Below, piece after piece: positions 8,437 to 15,936 of a DNA stretch of 64,000 nucleotides. Where the stretch lies: NCBI RefSeq assembly GCF_017356015.1, contig NZ_JAFIQV010000032.1, positions 1-64,000 on the forward strand. The letters run 5' to 3'. This stretch comes from Azospirillum sp. SYSU D00513 (GTDB lineage Bacteria; Pseudomonadota; Alphaproteobacteria; Azospirillales; Azospirillaceae). The notes under the pieces are model-generated. The model was not told where the DNA came from, did no database searches, and worked only from the letters and a program-made list of their open reading frames with translations. Within the stretch, counting starts at the first letter, position 1. Each line of letters begins with the position of its first letter. Made by a program: the position numbers and the translations under genes.

Positions 8437-8638
8437 ACAGTGCTACGCGGCGCGCAAGAGGCTGGGCTGGTCGCAGGTGCAGCTCGCCGACCGGGCGGGC
8501 CTGCGCCTGACGGAACTGGCCGCCTTCCTGGCGAAGGACGCATCCGCGGACCGCTCGGTTGCCCGCCGGCTGCTGCGCACCTTCCTGGACGCCGGCCTCG
8601 ATGTGCGGGCGTTGCCGGCGCGCCGGCCGGGGCTTTGA
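8426..8638 (+). CDS. Small XRE-type helix-turn-helix protein
   Basis: A 70-residue protein that is essentially one HTH domain: residues 5-40 (CYAARKRLGWSQVQLADRAG, then LRLTELAAFL) match the XRE/Cro layout, including the W-S-Q-x-x-L-A-x-x-A-G helix 2-turn. It is probably a transcriptional regulator, or the DNA-binding half of a regulatory pair with the overlapping upstream gene. No toxin gene is adjacent. Confidence 0.75.
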   Translation: MTPEQCYAARKRLGWSQVQLADRAGLRLTELAAFLAKDASADRSVARRLLRTFLDAGLDVRALPARRPGL

Positions 8639-8773
8639 ACGGGGGATTTTCCCTTTCACGCGGCGCGCCTTTCATACCCTGGAACTCACCCCGGCCGTTC
8701 CTGTTCCTAAAGCCCGGCATCCATAGGGATGGCCCTTGGTGATGGACCTCCAGCCGGGCTTCGAGGTGTGGGC

Positions 8774-8980
8774 ATGCAGGTCGTCGAGCTGACCGAGGAA
8801 CAGAAGTCGTGGCTCCGCACGGCCGACCCCGTGACGCGGGAGTTGAGTCCGGGAGCGCCGGCGCTGGTCGTGCTGGGTTGCCTCGCCATGGGGCTGGTGA
8901 AGCAAAGCAGCCGACCGCGCGGCTGGAAGCTGACGGACACCGGCGGCCGGGTGCAGAGCCGGCTGCGCTGGCTGGTGTAG
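8774..8980 (+). CDS. Small winged-helix-like hypothetical protein
   Basis: A 68-residue protein with a layout like the gene at 8176: ELTEEQKSWL at the N-terminus, a helix LVVLGCLAMGLV, then GWKLTDTGGRVQSRLRWL. The Met at 8774 is preferred over an upstream Met at 8729 because similarity to the relative begins there. Probably a paralogue from a small family of putative DNA-binding proteins. No terminator was noticed after it. Confidence 0.55.
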   Translation: MQVVELTEEQKSWLRTADPVTRELSPGAPALVVLGCLAMGLVKQSSRPRGWKLTDTGGRVQSRLRWLV

Positions 8981-9092
8981 AAGCGCCAGAAGCGAATCCC
9001 GGCTAACCCATGCGCGTGTGACAAAGCAGGGATTCGGCCAAATTCTGTGGCAACCCTAACACAGCCAAACCATTTCCTCTCCATAGGCAGCG

Positions 9093-9116
9093 TGCTTGAA
9101 ACAATCTGCTTGAAAC
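9093..9116 (+). promoter_or_regulatory. Direct repeat ahead of PRC-barrel gene
   Basis: TGCTTGAAAC occurs at 9093-9102 and again at 9107-9116, 14 nt apart, just before the AAGGAG ribosome-binding site at 9118. It could be a regulator half-site pair or part of the leader. Confidence 0.3.
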
Positions 9117-9130
9117 TAAGGAGAGCAGCC

Positions 9131-9589
9131 GTGTCGAAGCGTTTCCTCGGGTCCCTGTCGGGTCTGGTCCTGCTCGCGGCGTCGATGGCCGCACCCGCCC
9201 TCGCGGGCGAAGCGGGCTGCGCACGGGCCGACGAGCCGCCGAAGGTCGGCAACGCCGTCGTCTCCGACCTGGACGACCTGATCGACCGAGCGGTGGTGAG
9301 CAAGGACGGCGAGACGGTCGGCAAGGTGGAGGACGTGGTCCTCGACGCCTGCGACGACCCGCTGGAGATCGTCGTCGCCAAGCCGGTGGGGGCGGACGAG
9401 GAGCCGCAGGCCATCGCCGTGGCGCCGGCCCGAATCCGGTTCGAGGCGGGCGAGACCGCCATCACCCTGACCGACCTGACCGCCGCGCAGGTGCGCGCCC
9501 TGCCCAACTACCAGTATGACGACGCGCTGGTGTCGCTGAACCGCGACATGGCCCCGGAAGCGGCACCCGAGACGTCCCTTCCGAAGTGA
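9131..9589 (+). CDS. Exported PRC-barrel-domain protein
   Basis: A 152-residue protein starting at GTG 9131, with AAGGAG placed 7 nt upstream; an in-frame ATG at 9047 lacks such a site. A signal peptide follows (SKRFLGSLSGLVLLAASMAAPALA, likely cleaved after ALA). The mature part carries a PRC-barrel-like fold: DLIDRAVVSKDGETVGKVEDV, then EIVVAKP and IAVAPARIRF strands. Such exported PRC proteins are common in alphaproteobacteria and bind unknown partners. Acts in the periplasm. Confidence 0.8.
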   Translation: MSKRFLGSLSGLVLLAASMAAPALAGEAGCARADEPPKVGNAVVSDLDDLIDRAVVSKDGETVGKVEDVVLDACDDPLEIVVAKPVGADEEPQAIAVAPARIRFEAGETAITLTDLTAAQVRALPNYQYDDALVSLNRDMAPEAAPETSLPK

Positions 9590-9898
9590 GCGGCCGCTTG
9601 CGGCCACGCTCGTGTCAGGCTGCGGTCAGGTTGGGCTGGTAGACAGGATCCCGCCGGGCGGGGTTCCCCGCCCGGCGGGCCTGCCCCGCCCCCCGGTGCA
9701 GGCCCCGTTCGGGCCGCGGCGCTGTACGCGGCCGGGCACGCTTACCATCCCATACCTCTACGCCAGGGCGAGAGCCCTGGTGTTCTTTCAGAGCTGTTCT
9801 TTTCCGGAACGGTCTTTCCGGTGTGGGTGCCCGGCCGGGGTGCGCTGGCGGTCCTCCTGAAACGGCCGAAGGCCGAAACACGAATTGGGAGGAAGACC
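9590..9898. other. Intergenic region with two hairpins
   Basis: A perfect 14-bp stem CCCGCCGGGCGGGG / CCCCGCCCGGCGGG (9650-9679) lacks a T tract. A second hairpin, CCAGGGC-GAGA-GCCCTGG (9763-9780), is followed by T-rich sequence. Either could end the PRC-barrel transcript. No gene was seen. Confidence 0.55.
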
Positions 9899-10168
9899 AT
9901 GCGTTGCCATCTTCTGGCGTCCCTTGCCCTCGCCGTCGCCCTGCCGGCGCTTGCCCTGGCCCCGTCGCCCGCACGGGCCGACGACGCCCAGTCCTGCCAG
10001 GCCGGCGTCGAGATGATCCGGGCGGAAATCGCCAAGAACCCGGCCGAACCGCTGCTGAAGAAACTCCAGAAATCCCTGGCTGAAGCCGAGCGGGAAATGA
10101 AGGAGGCGGAGTTCGACGAGTGCGTCGAGGCGGTGGAGGAGGCCAAGGAGGCGCTTAAAAAGAAGTAA
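9899..10168 (+). CDS. Small exported helical protein
   Basis: An 89-residue protein with GGAGGAAG just upstream of the ATG. Residues 1-27 are a clear signal peptide (leucine/alanine core, cleavage near ARA-DD). The mature part is highly charged and helical with two Cys and repeated Glu/Lys heptads (LLKKLQKSLAEAEREMKEAE). It is probably a small periplasmic protein of unknown role. Confidence 0.7.
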   Translation: MRCHLLASLALAVALPALALAPSPARADDAQSCQAGVEMIRAEIAKNPAEPLLKKLQKSLAEAEREMKEAEFDECVEAVEEAKEALKKK

Positions 10169-10175
10169 GGAAAAC

Positions 10176-10201
10176 GGCGGCGGAACGAAAATTCCGCCGC
10201 C
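10176..10201. terminator. Hairpin after small exported protein
   Basis: GGCGGCGGAA and TTCCGCCGCC pair perfectly around 6 nt, 8 nt after the stop at 10168. There is no clear T tract, so it is a possible weak or processing hairpin. Confidence 0.5.
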
Positions 10202-10387
10202 CGCGAGGAATCTTTCCGGCAGCCGCGTGAAAGCCGCGTCAATCATTCATCCAGCAATCCGGCGCGGCCCCTTCCTTGCCCGGAACCTTCACGGTTTCTC
10301 AACTTCGTCCTCATACTGACGTATTCGCGTAAACCGATCGGGCCGGCGCAACGTATCGGTGAAGACGGAATGCATGGGGGATGAAGA

Positions 10388-12841
10388 GTGCCGGAGTGGT
10401 CCAAACCCGACGCCGAGCCGCGCGAGCGCAGGGCCTTCTGGTGGACGCAGGCCGCCATCGGCGGGCTGGTCCTGATCATGTTCGTGTTGCTGTGGGCGGC
10501 CACGCTGACCCAGATCGCGCACGACCGCGCGAACACGGAAGCGGCGGCGCGCCAGCAGGCCGCCGACCTCGCCCGCGCCTTCGAGGCCCGGCTGGTGGAC
10601 CGGATCGAACGGATCGACCATGCGCTGAAGCACCTCCGCCAGGAGATGATGGAGGAGCCCGGCCCTGTTCGCGGGCGGCTGGCTGGCCTGCGTTACCATG
10701 TCGACGACCCGGCCCTGATCAACCTCATGATCCTGGACGCGGAGGGCCGTCTGGTCGATTCGACCGCCGTGCACCAGCAGGGGACGGATTACAGCGACCG
10801 TGAGTATTTCCGGGTGCACCGCGACCGGCCGGCGGACGGCGCCGACGCGCTGTTCATCAGCAAACCGCTGCTGGGACGGGTTTCGCAGCTCTGGGTCCTG
10901 CTGTTCACCCGCCGCATCGAGGGGCCGGACGGGCGCTTCGCCGGCGTTCTGGGCATCGGGATCGACCCCTTCAAATACGCCGACCTCGCCGCCGACCTGC
11001 CGGTCGGACGGGAGGGTGCCGTGTCCATCGTCGGCATGGACCGCGTCTTCCGCATGCTGCACAGCGGCCCCGCCGAGGGGGCCGCGCTGAGAGCCCTGAT
11101 CGGGAAGGAGGTGCCGGGGGAGCGGGCCTATTTCGACCTGGCCCGCCCGGCGACCGACGTGCTGCGGGTGCCCGCGGCACTCGATTCGCGGGGGCTGATC
11201 CTGGCCTACCGGCGGCTCGCGAAATTTCCGCTCGTCGCCAATGTCTCCTTCACCGAGGCGGAGGTCTTCGCCGCCGCCGAGGAACGCGCGCTGTTCCTGC
11301 GGCGCTCGGCGCTCGCCGCGTCGGCCGGCATCCTGCTGTGCGCCTTCGGGCTGTTCCTGCTGCGCAACGGCCAGCACCGCACCCGGATCGCCCTGATCCG
11401 CGCCAACGGCCTGCTTCGGGGAAACGAGCGGGTGCTGGAGGAGCGGGTTCGGGACCGGACCCGGGCGCTGGAGCTGTCCAACCAGCAGGTTCGGGAGCTG
11501 GCCTACAGCGACGGGGTGACCGGGCTGCCAAACCGCGCCCTGCTCGCCGACCGGGCGGAGCAGGCGGTGCAGGCGGCGCGGCGCTACGGCCGCAAGCTGG
11601 CCTTCCTGTTCCTCGACCTGGACCATTTCAAGACGGTCAACGATACGCTCGGCCATCAGGCCGGGGACCAGCTGCTGGCCGCCGTGGCCTTGCGCCTGCG
11701 CGCGGCGGTGCGGATGTCCGACAGCGTGGCGCGGATGGGCGGCGACGAGTTCGTGGTGATGGTCGAGGAGCTGGAGGATTCGCGGGACGCCGCCCACACC
11801 GCCGACCGCATCATGGCGGCGCTGCGCACCCCCTTCTCCCTGGAGGGGCGGGAGCTGCATGTCGGGGTGTCCATCGGCATCGCCATGTTCCCCGACGACG
11901 GCGCGGACATGCCGGCGCTGCTGAAGAACGCGGACACGGCGATGTACGCGGCCAAGACCGCCGGACGGAACGCCCTGCGCTTCTTCAGCCCGGCCATGAC
12001 GGAGGCCGCCGAGCGGCGGCTGGAGCTGGAGAGCGCGTTGCGCCGGGCGGTCGCCCAGGCTGATTTCACGCTGGTCTACCAGCCGAAGATCTACGCCGCG
12101 ACCGGGCAGCTCTGCGGGGTCGAGGCGCTGCTGCGCTGGCACCATCCCGAACGCGGCTGGGTTCCGCCCAGCGAGTTCATCCCGCTGGCCGAGGAGATCG
12201 GGCTGATCGAGCCGCTCGGGGCCTGGGTGATCAACGAGGCCTGCCGCTTCATCGCCGGCTGGGACGGGCAGAGCCTCGGCGCCCTGCGGGTCGCCGTCAA
12301 CGTCGCCGCCGGCCAGATCAACCGCGGCGACCTGGGCGCGGTGGTGGAGCGCGCGCTCAAGCTGCACGGCATCGACCCCGCCCTGCTGGAGATCGAGGTG
12401 ACGGAAAGTGCCGTCATCGCCGACACGGCGCGGGCGACCGCGACGCTGAACCGGCTGCGGGCGCTGGGGGTCACGGTCGCGCTGGACGATTTCGGGACCG
12501 GCTATTCCAGCCTCGTCTATCTGCGGCGCATCGACATCGACAGCATCAAGATCGACCGCAGCTTCCTGACCGACGTGCGGCCGGGCAGCCGGGACGCCGA
12601 TCTCGTCCGGCAGATCATCCGCCTCGCCCAGTCGCTGCGGCTGTCGGTCGTCGCCGAGGGGGTGGAGACGGCCGAACACCGCTCCTTCCTGGAGGAGGCG
12701 GGCTGCGACATGCTCCAGGGCTACCACATCGCCCGGCCGATGCCGGCGGCCGACCTCCGGGACTGGCTCGCCCGCCGGCAGGACGGCCGCAAGGCGGGCG
12801 AGCCGCTTTCCCGTCAGCCCAGCCAGCTCGCCAGGGCGTAG
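10388..12841 (+). CDS. Sensor diguanylate cyclase/phosphodiesterase (GGDEF-EAL)
   Basis: An 817-residue inner-membrane c-di-GMP enzyme. TM1 is at about 20-42; a periplasmic PDC/Cache-like sensor spans about 45-300; TM2 is at about 305-328; then a coiled linker. The GGDEF domain (about 375-545) has the intact GGDEF signature and an RMSD product-inhibition site just ahead of it. The EAL domain (about 550-805) has GVEALLRW, DDFGTGYSSL, IKIDRSF and VVAEGVE, so both activities may be competent. Starts at GTG with a GGGGGA site upstream. Likely links an external signal to motility or biofilm state; the ligand is unknown. Confidence 0.93.
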   Translation: MPEWSKPDAEPRERRAFWWTQAAIGGLVLIMFVLLWAATLTQIAHDRANTEAAARQQAADLARAFEARLVDRIERIDHALKHLRQEMMEEPGPVRGRLAGLRYHVDDPALINLMILDAEGRLVDSTAVHQQGTDYSDREYFRVHRDRPADGADALFISKPLLGRVSQLWVLLFTRRIEGPDGRFAGVLGIGIDPFKYADLAADLPVGREGAVSIVGMDRVFRMLHSGPAEGAALRALIGKEVPGERAYFDLARPATDVLRVPAALDSRGLILAYRRLAKFPLVANVSFTEAEVFAAAEERALFLRRSALAASAGILLCAFGLFLLRNGQHRTRIALIRANGLLRGNERVLEERVRDRTRALELSNQQVRELAYSDGVTGLPNRALLADRAEQAVQAARRYGRKLAFLFLDLDHFKTVNDTLGHQAGDQLLAAVALRLRAAVRMSDSVARMGGDEFVVMVEELEDSRDAAHTADRIMAALRTPFSLEGRELHVGVSIGIAMFPDDGADMPALLKNADTAMYAAKTAGRNALRFFSPAMTEAAERRLELESALRRAVAQADFTLVYQPKIYAATGQLCGVEALLRWHHPERGWVPPSEFIPLAEEIGLIEPLGAWVINEACRFIAGWDGQSLGALRVAVNVAAGQINRGDLGAVVERALKLHGIDPALLEIEVTESAVIADTARATATLNRLRALGVTVALDDFGTGYSSLVYLRRIDIDSIKIDRSFLTDVRPGSRDADLVRQIIRLAQSLRLSVVAEGVETAEHRSFLEEAGCDMLQGYHIARPMPAADLRDWLARRQDGRKAGEPLSRQPSQLARA

Positions 12842-12924
12842 ACGGCGACCAGCGCGCCGACGGCGAGGATGAGGATGTCCATGGAGCCGAGTCCCCGTCC
12901 GTTCCGTCCATCGATCCGTTGCAT
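12814..12924 (-). CDS. 36-residue membrane protein
   Basis: A very short gene that overlaps the 3' end of the GGDEF-EAL gene tail-to-tail by 28 nt. It has an excellent ribosome-binding site: AAGGAGG six nt before the ATG at 12924. The product has 14 polar basic residues (MQRIDGRNGRGLGS) followed by one hydrophobic helix (MDILILAVGALVAVYALASW) and ends in Leu-Gly. Probably a single-pass inner-membrane micropeptide. A longer upstream extension is open but has no such site. Function unknown. Confidence 0.6.
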   Translation of the reverse strand: MQRIDGRNGRGLGSMDILILAVGALVAVYALASWLG

Positions 12925-13369
12925 CGCGGGCCTCCTTGCTGGATTTGCACCTTCAAGGAAGATGGCGCGGCCCGAAAACGAATCAGCTTGGGAAAAGGAG
13001 TGGGACCAGGGCATGACCGGGGGGCCGGATGCCCGAATTCCCGGAGAGCGAGGGCCGCCGGGGCGGCCGGCGGTCCTCGCCACCGTGGTGCAGTCGAGAG
13101 AGACCGGGGAAAGCCAACTCTCACCCGCTACAACGGTGCCGCCGGGGGAGCGTTGCCCGCGCCCCAATTTTGTCACGGGAATGATGCGCGCGCCTTGGGC
13201 GGAGGTTCATACGAACTTCCGACCACTTGCGGACATCCGGCGGATCATGTGACTTATCCCCGCCCGGCCTTGATCCATGTCAATGCGGGGCGGTTCGAAA
13301 GGGGGCATGCTGGCCGCTTGCGCGCGGGCAACCCCTTACCCCGCCATCACCGAAAAGGCAGACGGCCGC
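12925..13369. promoter_or_regulatory. Intergenic region upstream of kinase-CheC operon
   Basis: No gene was supported. An imperfect palindrome GGAGGTTC-ATAC-GAACTTCC lies at 13201-13220, roughly 150 nt before the kinase start, and could be an operator. The plus strand is open upstream of the chosen kinase start (to 13277), so the N-terminus may be longer. Confidence 0.35.
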
Positions 13370-14560
13370 ATGACGTCGGCAGAGATCCAAGCGCTCGAGG
13401 CCACGGTCGCCAAACTCCAGCACTATCAGAGCACCCTTCAGGACTACAGCCGCCTCCTGGCAAGCTACATTCCGGTCGAACGGCTGCTGCCGTTGACGGC
13501 GCTGCGGCTGGTGCGGGGGGTCGGGATCTCGCACAGCAAGGTGCTGCGCCACGACGACACGCGCGGCGACCTGCTGCTGGAGGCCGGCATGGGCTGGAAG
13601 CCGGGCGCCATCGGCCAGGCGCACTTCTCCATCGACGCCGCCTCGCCGCCGGGCCGGACCTACCAGACGCGCACGCCGAGCTTCATCGGCGACCTGCCCA
13701 ACAGCGCGGAGTTCCGCTACAGCGACTTCATGCGGGATCACGGCATCCGGTCGCTGGTCAACGCGCCGATCGTCAGCGGCGGCGTGGTGTGGGGGGTGCT
13801 GGAGATGGACAGCACCGACGCCGACCGGTTCGACGAACACGACGCGCGCTTCCTGCTGACGATGGCGAACATCCTGGGCGTGGCGATCGAGCGGGCGGCC
13901 GACCACGACGCGGCGCGCAGCGCCATGATGGCGGCGGCCGCCGCCGCCGCCGACGCGGCGAGCGTGAAGGACCTGCGGCTGCGCGAGATGCAGCACCGGA
14001 TGAAGAACCATCTTGCCGTCATCTCCTCCATGCTGCTGCTGGAGCAGCGCCATCACGCGGACGGCGGCGTGAAGGCGCGGCTGCGCGCGCTGATGGACCG
14101 GGTCACCGCCATCGGCATGGCCCACGACCAGCTGAACGCCCGGCAGCAGGACACGGCGGTGGACCTGGCGCCCTATCTGGGCCAGCTCGCGGGCAACCTC
14201 GCCCTCCAGCACGGGTCGCTCCGGGTGGAGACCGCCCTGGACAAGGTGGTGGTGCCGCTGGACCATGCGGTGCCGCTGGGGCTGATCGTCAACGAACTGA
14301 TGACGAACGCCGCCAAATACGCCTTCCCCGGCGGAACCGGCGGTACGGTGTGGGTCGAGCTGAGCTGCGACCAGGATCTGGCGGAGGGGCTGCTGGCGGT
14401 GGCCGACGACGGGGTCGGCATGGGACCGCCGCGGCCCGGCAGCATGGGCGGCATGCTGCTGGAGGGGCTGGCCCAGCAGGTCGGCGGAACGCTGGACCGG
14501 CCGGCCATCGAGCGGGGCACGCGGGTGGAAGTCCGCTTCCCCATTTCCGGCGCGGTGTGA
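13370..14560 (+). CDS. GAF-domain sensor histidine kinase (HisKA_2 type)
   Basis: A 396-residue soluble kinase. A short N-terminal coiled coil is followed by a GAF domain (about 35-185, LRLVRGVGISHSKVL through LLTMANILGVAIE). The HisKA_2 dimerisation box has phospho-accepting H209 (REMQHRMKNHL), and the ATPase domain (about 290-395) carries LIVNELMTNAAKYAF and DDGVGMG. There is no transmembrane segment, so it probably senses a cytoplasmic ligand. ATG 13370 is chosen because similarity starts nearby; 13277 is the longest alternative. A CheC gene follows after 17 nt, suggesting a joint signalling unit. Confidence 0.88.
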   Translation: MTSAEIQALEATVAKLQHYQSTLQDYSRLLASYIPVERLLPLTALRLVRGVGISHSKVLRHDDTRGDLLLEAGMGWKPGAIGQAHFSIDAASPPGRTYQTRTPSFIGDLPNSAEFRYSDFMRDHGIRSLVNAPIVSGGVVWGVLEMDSTDADRFDEHDARFLLTMANILGVAIERAADHDAARSAMMAAAAAAADAASVKDLRLREMQHRMKNHLAVISSMLLLEQRHHADGGVKARLRALMDRVTAIGMAHDQLNARQQDTAVDLAPYLGQLAGNLALQHGSLRVETALDKVVVPLDHAVPLGLIVNELMTNAAKYAFPGGTGGTVWVELSCDQDLAEGLLAVADDGVGMGPPRPGSMGGMLLEGLAQQVGGTLDRPAIERGTRVEVRFPISGAV

Positions 14561-14577
14561 GAAGGGTGGACCCGATC

Positions 14578-15189
14578 ATGCCGAACAGACTAACCGACCT
14601 GGAACGCGACGCCCTGACCGAGCTGGTCAACATCGGCGTCAGCCGGTCCGCCACCAACCTCAGCCGGATGCTGTCCGAGCAGGTGATCCTGTCGGTGCCG
14701 AGCGTGGACATCGTCAGCCGGTCCGAGGCCGCCCATCTGGTGGCGTCCGGCCGGCGCGACAGCTTCGTCGCCGTCGGCCAGGAGTTCGAGGGCAGCTTTT
14801 CCGGGCGCGCCCTGCTGATCTTCCCGGAGGAAAGCAGCCAGGAGCTGGCCCACAGCCTGCTGGACGATACGGTCGGGCAGGACGCCCTGAAGGAGATGGA
14901 GCAGGACGCCCTGAGGGAGGTCGGCAACGTCATCCTGAACGGCTGCCTCACCGTGGTTGCCAACACGTTGCGCGAGAACCTGGACATCAAGGTCCCCTAC
15001 GTCACGCGCGGGGACGCCTTCCAGCTCTTCGCCCCGGACGGCGCGGCCGAGGGGCTGGTGATCTTCCTCTACGTCGATTTCTCGGTGAAGAGCCGCTCCA
15101 TCCGCGGCTACATCGCGCTGGCCATCGACCATCTTTCGATCGAGCAGCTCAAGGCGATGGTGAACGGCTACATCCGGAACGTCCTGTAG
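14578..15189 (+). CDS. CheC-like CheY-P phosphatase
   Basis: A 203-residue protein with the two pseudo-symmetric CheC active-site motifs: ELVNIG near residue 15 (Glu and Asn) and REVGNVILN near residue 120 (Glu and Asn). The fold continues with SGRALLIFPEES and VIFLYVDF strands. CheC proteins dephosphorylate CheY or related receivers, with CheD as a usual partner; no CheD is in this window. Coupling to a kinase gene 17 nt upstream suggests it resets that kinase's receiver rather than the flagellar motor, which is inference. Confidence 0.85.
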   Translation: MPNRLTDLERDALTELVNIGVSRSATNLSRMLSEQVILSVPSVDIVSRSEAAHLVASGRRDSFVAVGQEFEGSFSGRALLIFPEESSQELAHSLLDDTVGQDALKEMEQDALREVGNVILNGCLTVVANTLRENLDIKVPYVTRGDAFQLFAPDGAAEGLVIFLYVDFSVKSRSIRGYIALAIDHLSIEQLKAMVNGYIRNVL

Positions 15190-15198
15190 GACACCCGT

Positions 15199-15423
15199 TC
15201 AGGCCTCCGCCCCCGGCAGGGCATCGGTGCGCCTGCGGGAGATGCCGCGGCCGTTGCGGCGCCCGACCTTGCCGATCCGGTCGCGCTCTTCCTTCGCGAT
15301 CTTCCAGGCTTCCTTGCTGCCCTTGATGGGCCCGGCAAGCGTCGCGATCACCGACCCGCGCGGGCAGAGCATCACCACGGCGTAATGTCCCTTGGGGTCG
15401 GCCAATTCCTTGATGGAAACCAT
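15199..15423 (-). CDS. Small hypothetical protein
   Basis: A 74-residue, basic soluble protein with core-like codon use and a GAGAAG site before the ATG. It has a beta-rich N-terminus (YAVVMLCPRGSVIATLAGP), a helix with KEAWKIAKEERDRIGK and an Arg-rich tail. Convergent with the CheC gene, 9 nt apart. Family not recognised. Confidence 0.6.
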   Translation of the reverse strand: MVSIKELADPKGHYAVVMLCPRGSVIATLAGPIKGSKEAWKIAKEERDRIGKVGRRNGRGISRRRTDALPGAEA

Positions 15424-15936
15424 GTTCGGTCTTCTCGCCTATTCGTGGGATTTAGGACGAATGCCGTACACCGGAATCGGCGGCGCCACCTGTTGCAAGT
15501 TTGGGGTAGGGCCGTGGCAATTTTCGGAAAGGCTTTTCCGCGCAAGAGGATGAACGGCCGGAACCGGACCCCGGCCGATCCCCTGCCCGTCTCCCGGATC
15601 AGGCCGGCAATGCTGATGCAGAGAAGGAAAAGCGTTCTGACGCGCGTGGAGAGTCGCCCAGGGTACCGAACCGTTCAGGCGTGGTCTGCCGGGGTTCTGG
15701 GGGCATTCTATCTTCCTTGCCGAGAGCGGCCCGCATCGCACCATGACTTGGGGAAGGGCCAGCACTCTTCGCGTCCTTGATGGCCATGACGCCTCGGGCA
15801 TCCGGCCTCGCGCGCAAATCGGTCCGCCAAGACAGGCGCCGACGCCGGTAATGTTTAAAATTTGTAACGAATTGTTTAGACCTTTCCGTTTAGGCCTTCT
15901 CCAGAGACATACTATCATATGCAACGGGGTGGGGAA
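15424..15936. promoter_or_regulatory. Intergenic region before chemoreceptor
   Basis: No supported gene. The last 90 nt are AT-rich (TTTAAAATTTGTAACGAATTG at about 15853) and contain GTTTAG twice, consistent with the promoter of the downstream chemoreceptor. A small hairpin CGGAAA-GGCT-TTTCCG lies at 15525-15540. Confidence 0.35.

Noticed and set aside
9650..9679. Perfect 14-bp palindrome as a classical terminator
   Set aside because: No T tract follows it, so it was recorded only as a hairpin.
10289..12727. Minus-strand open frame of 812 codons opposite the GGDEF-EAL gene
   Set aside because: High-GC antisense shadow; Gln/Arg/His/Pro-rich with no recognisable family, while the plus strand encodes complete GGDEF and EAL domains.
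12919..14577. Long N-terminal extension of the CheC frame
   Set aside because: The first 553 codons overlap the histidine kinase in another frame and are low-complexity. The ATG at 14578 starts the CheC domain.
15439..15924. Minus-strand open frame of 161 codons before the chemoreceptor
   Set aside because: Codon use is unlike neighbours, no ribosome site and no domain; it overlaps the probable promoter region.
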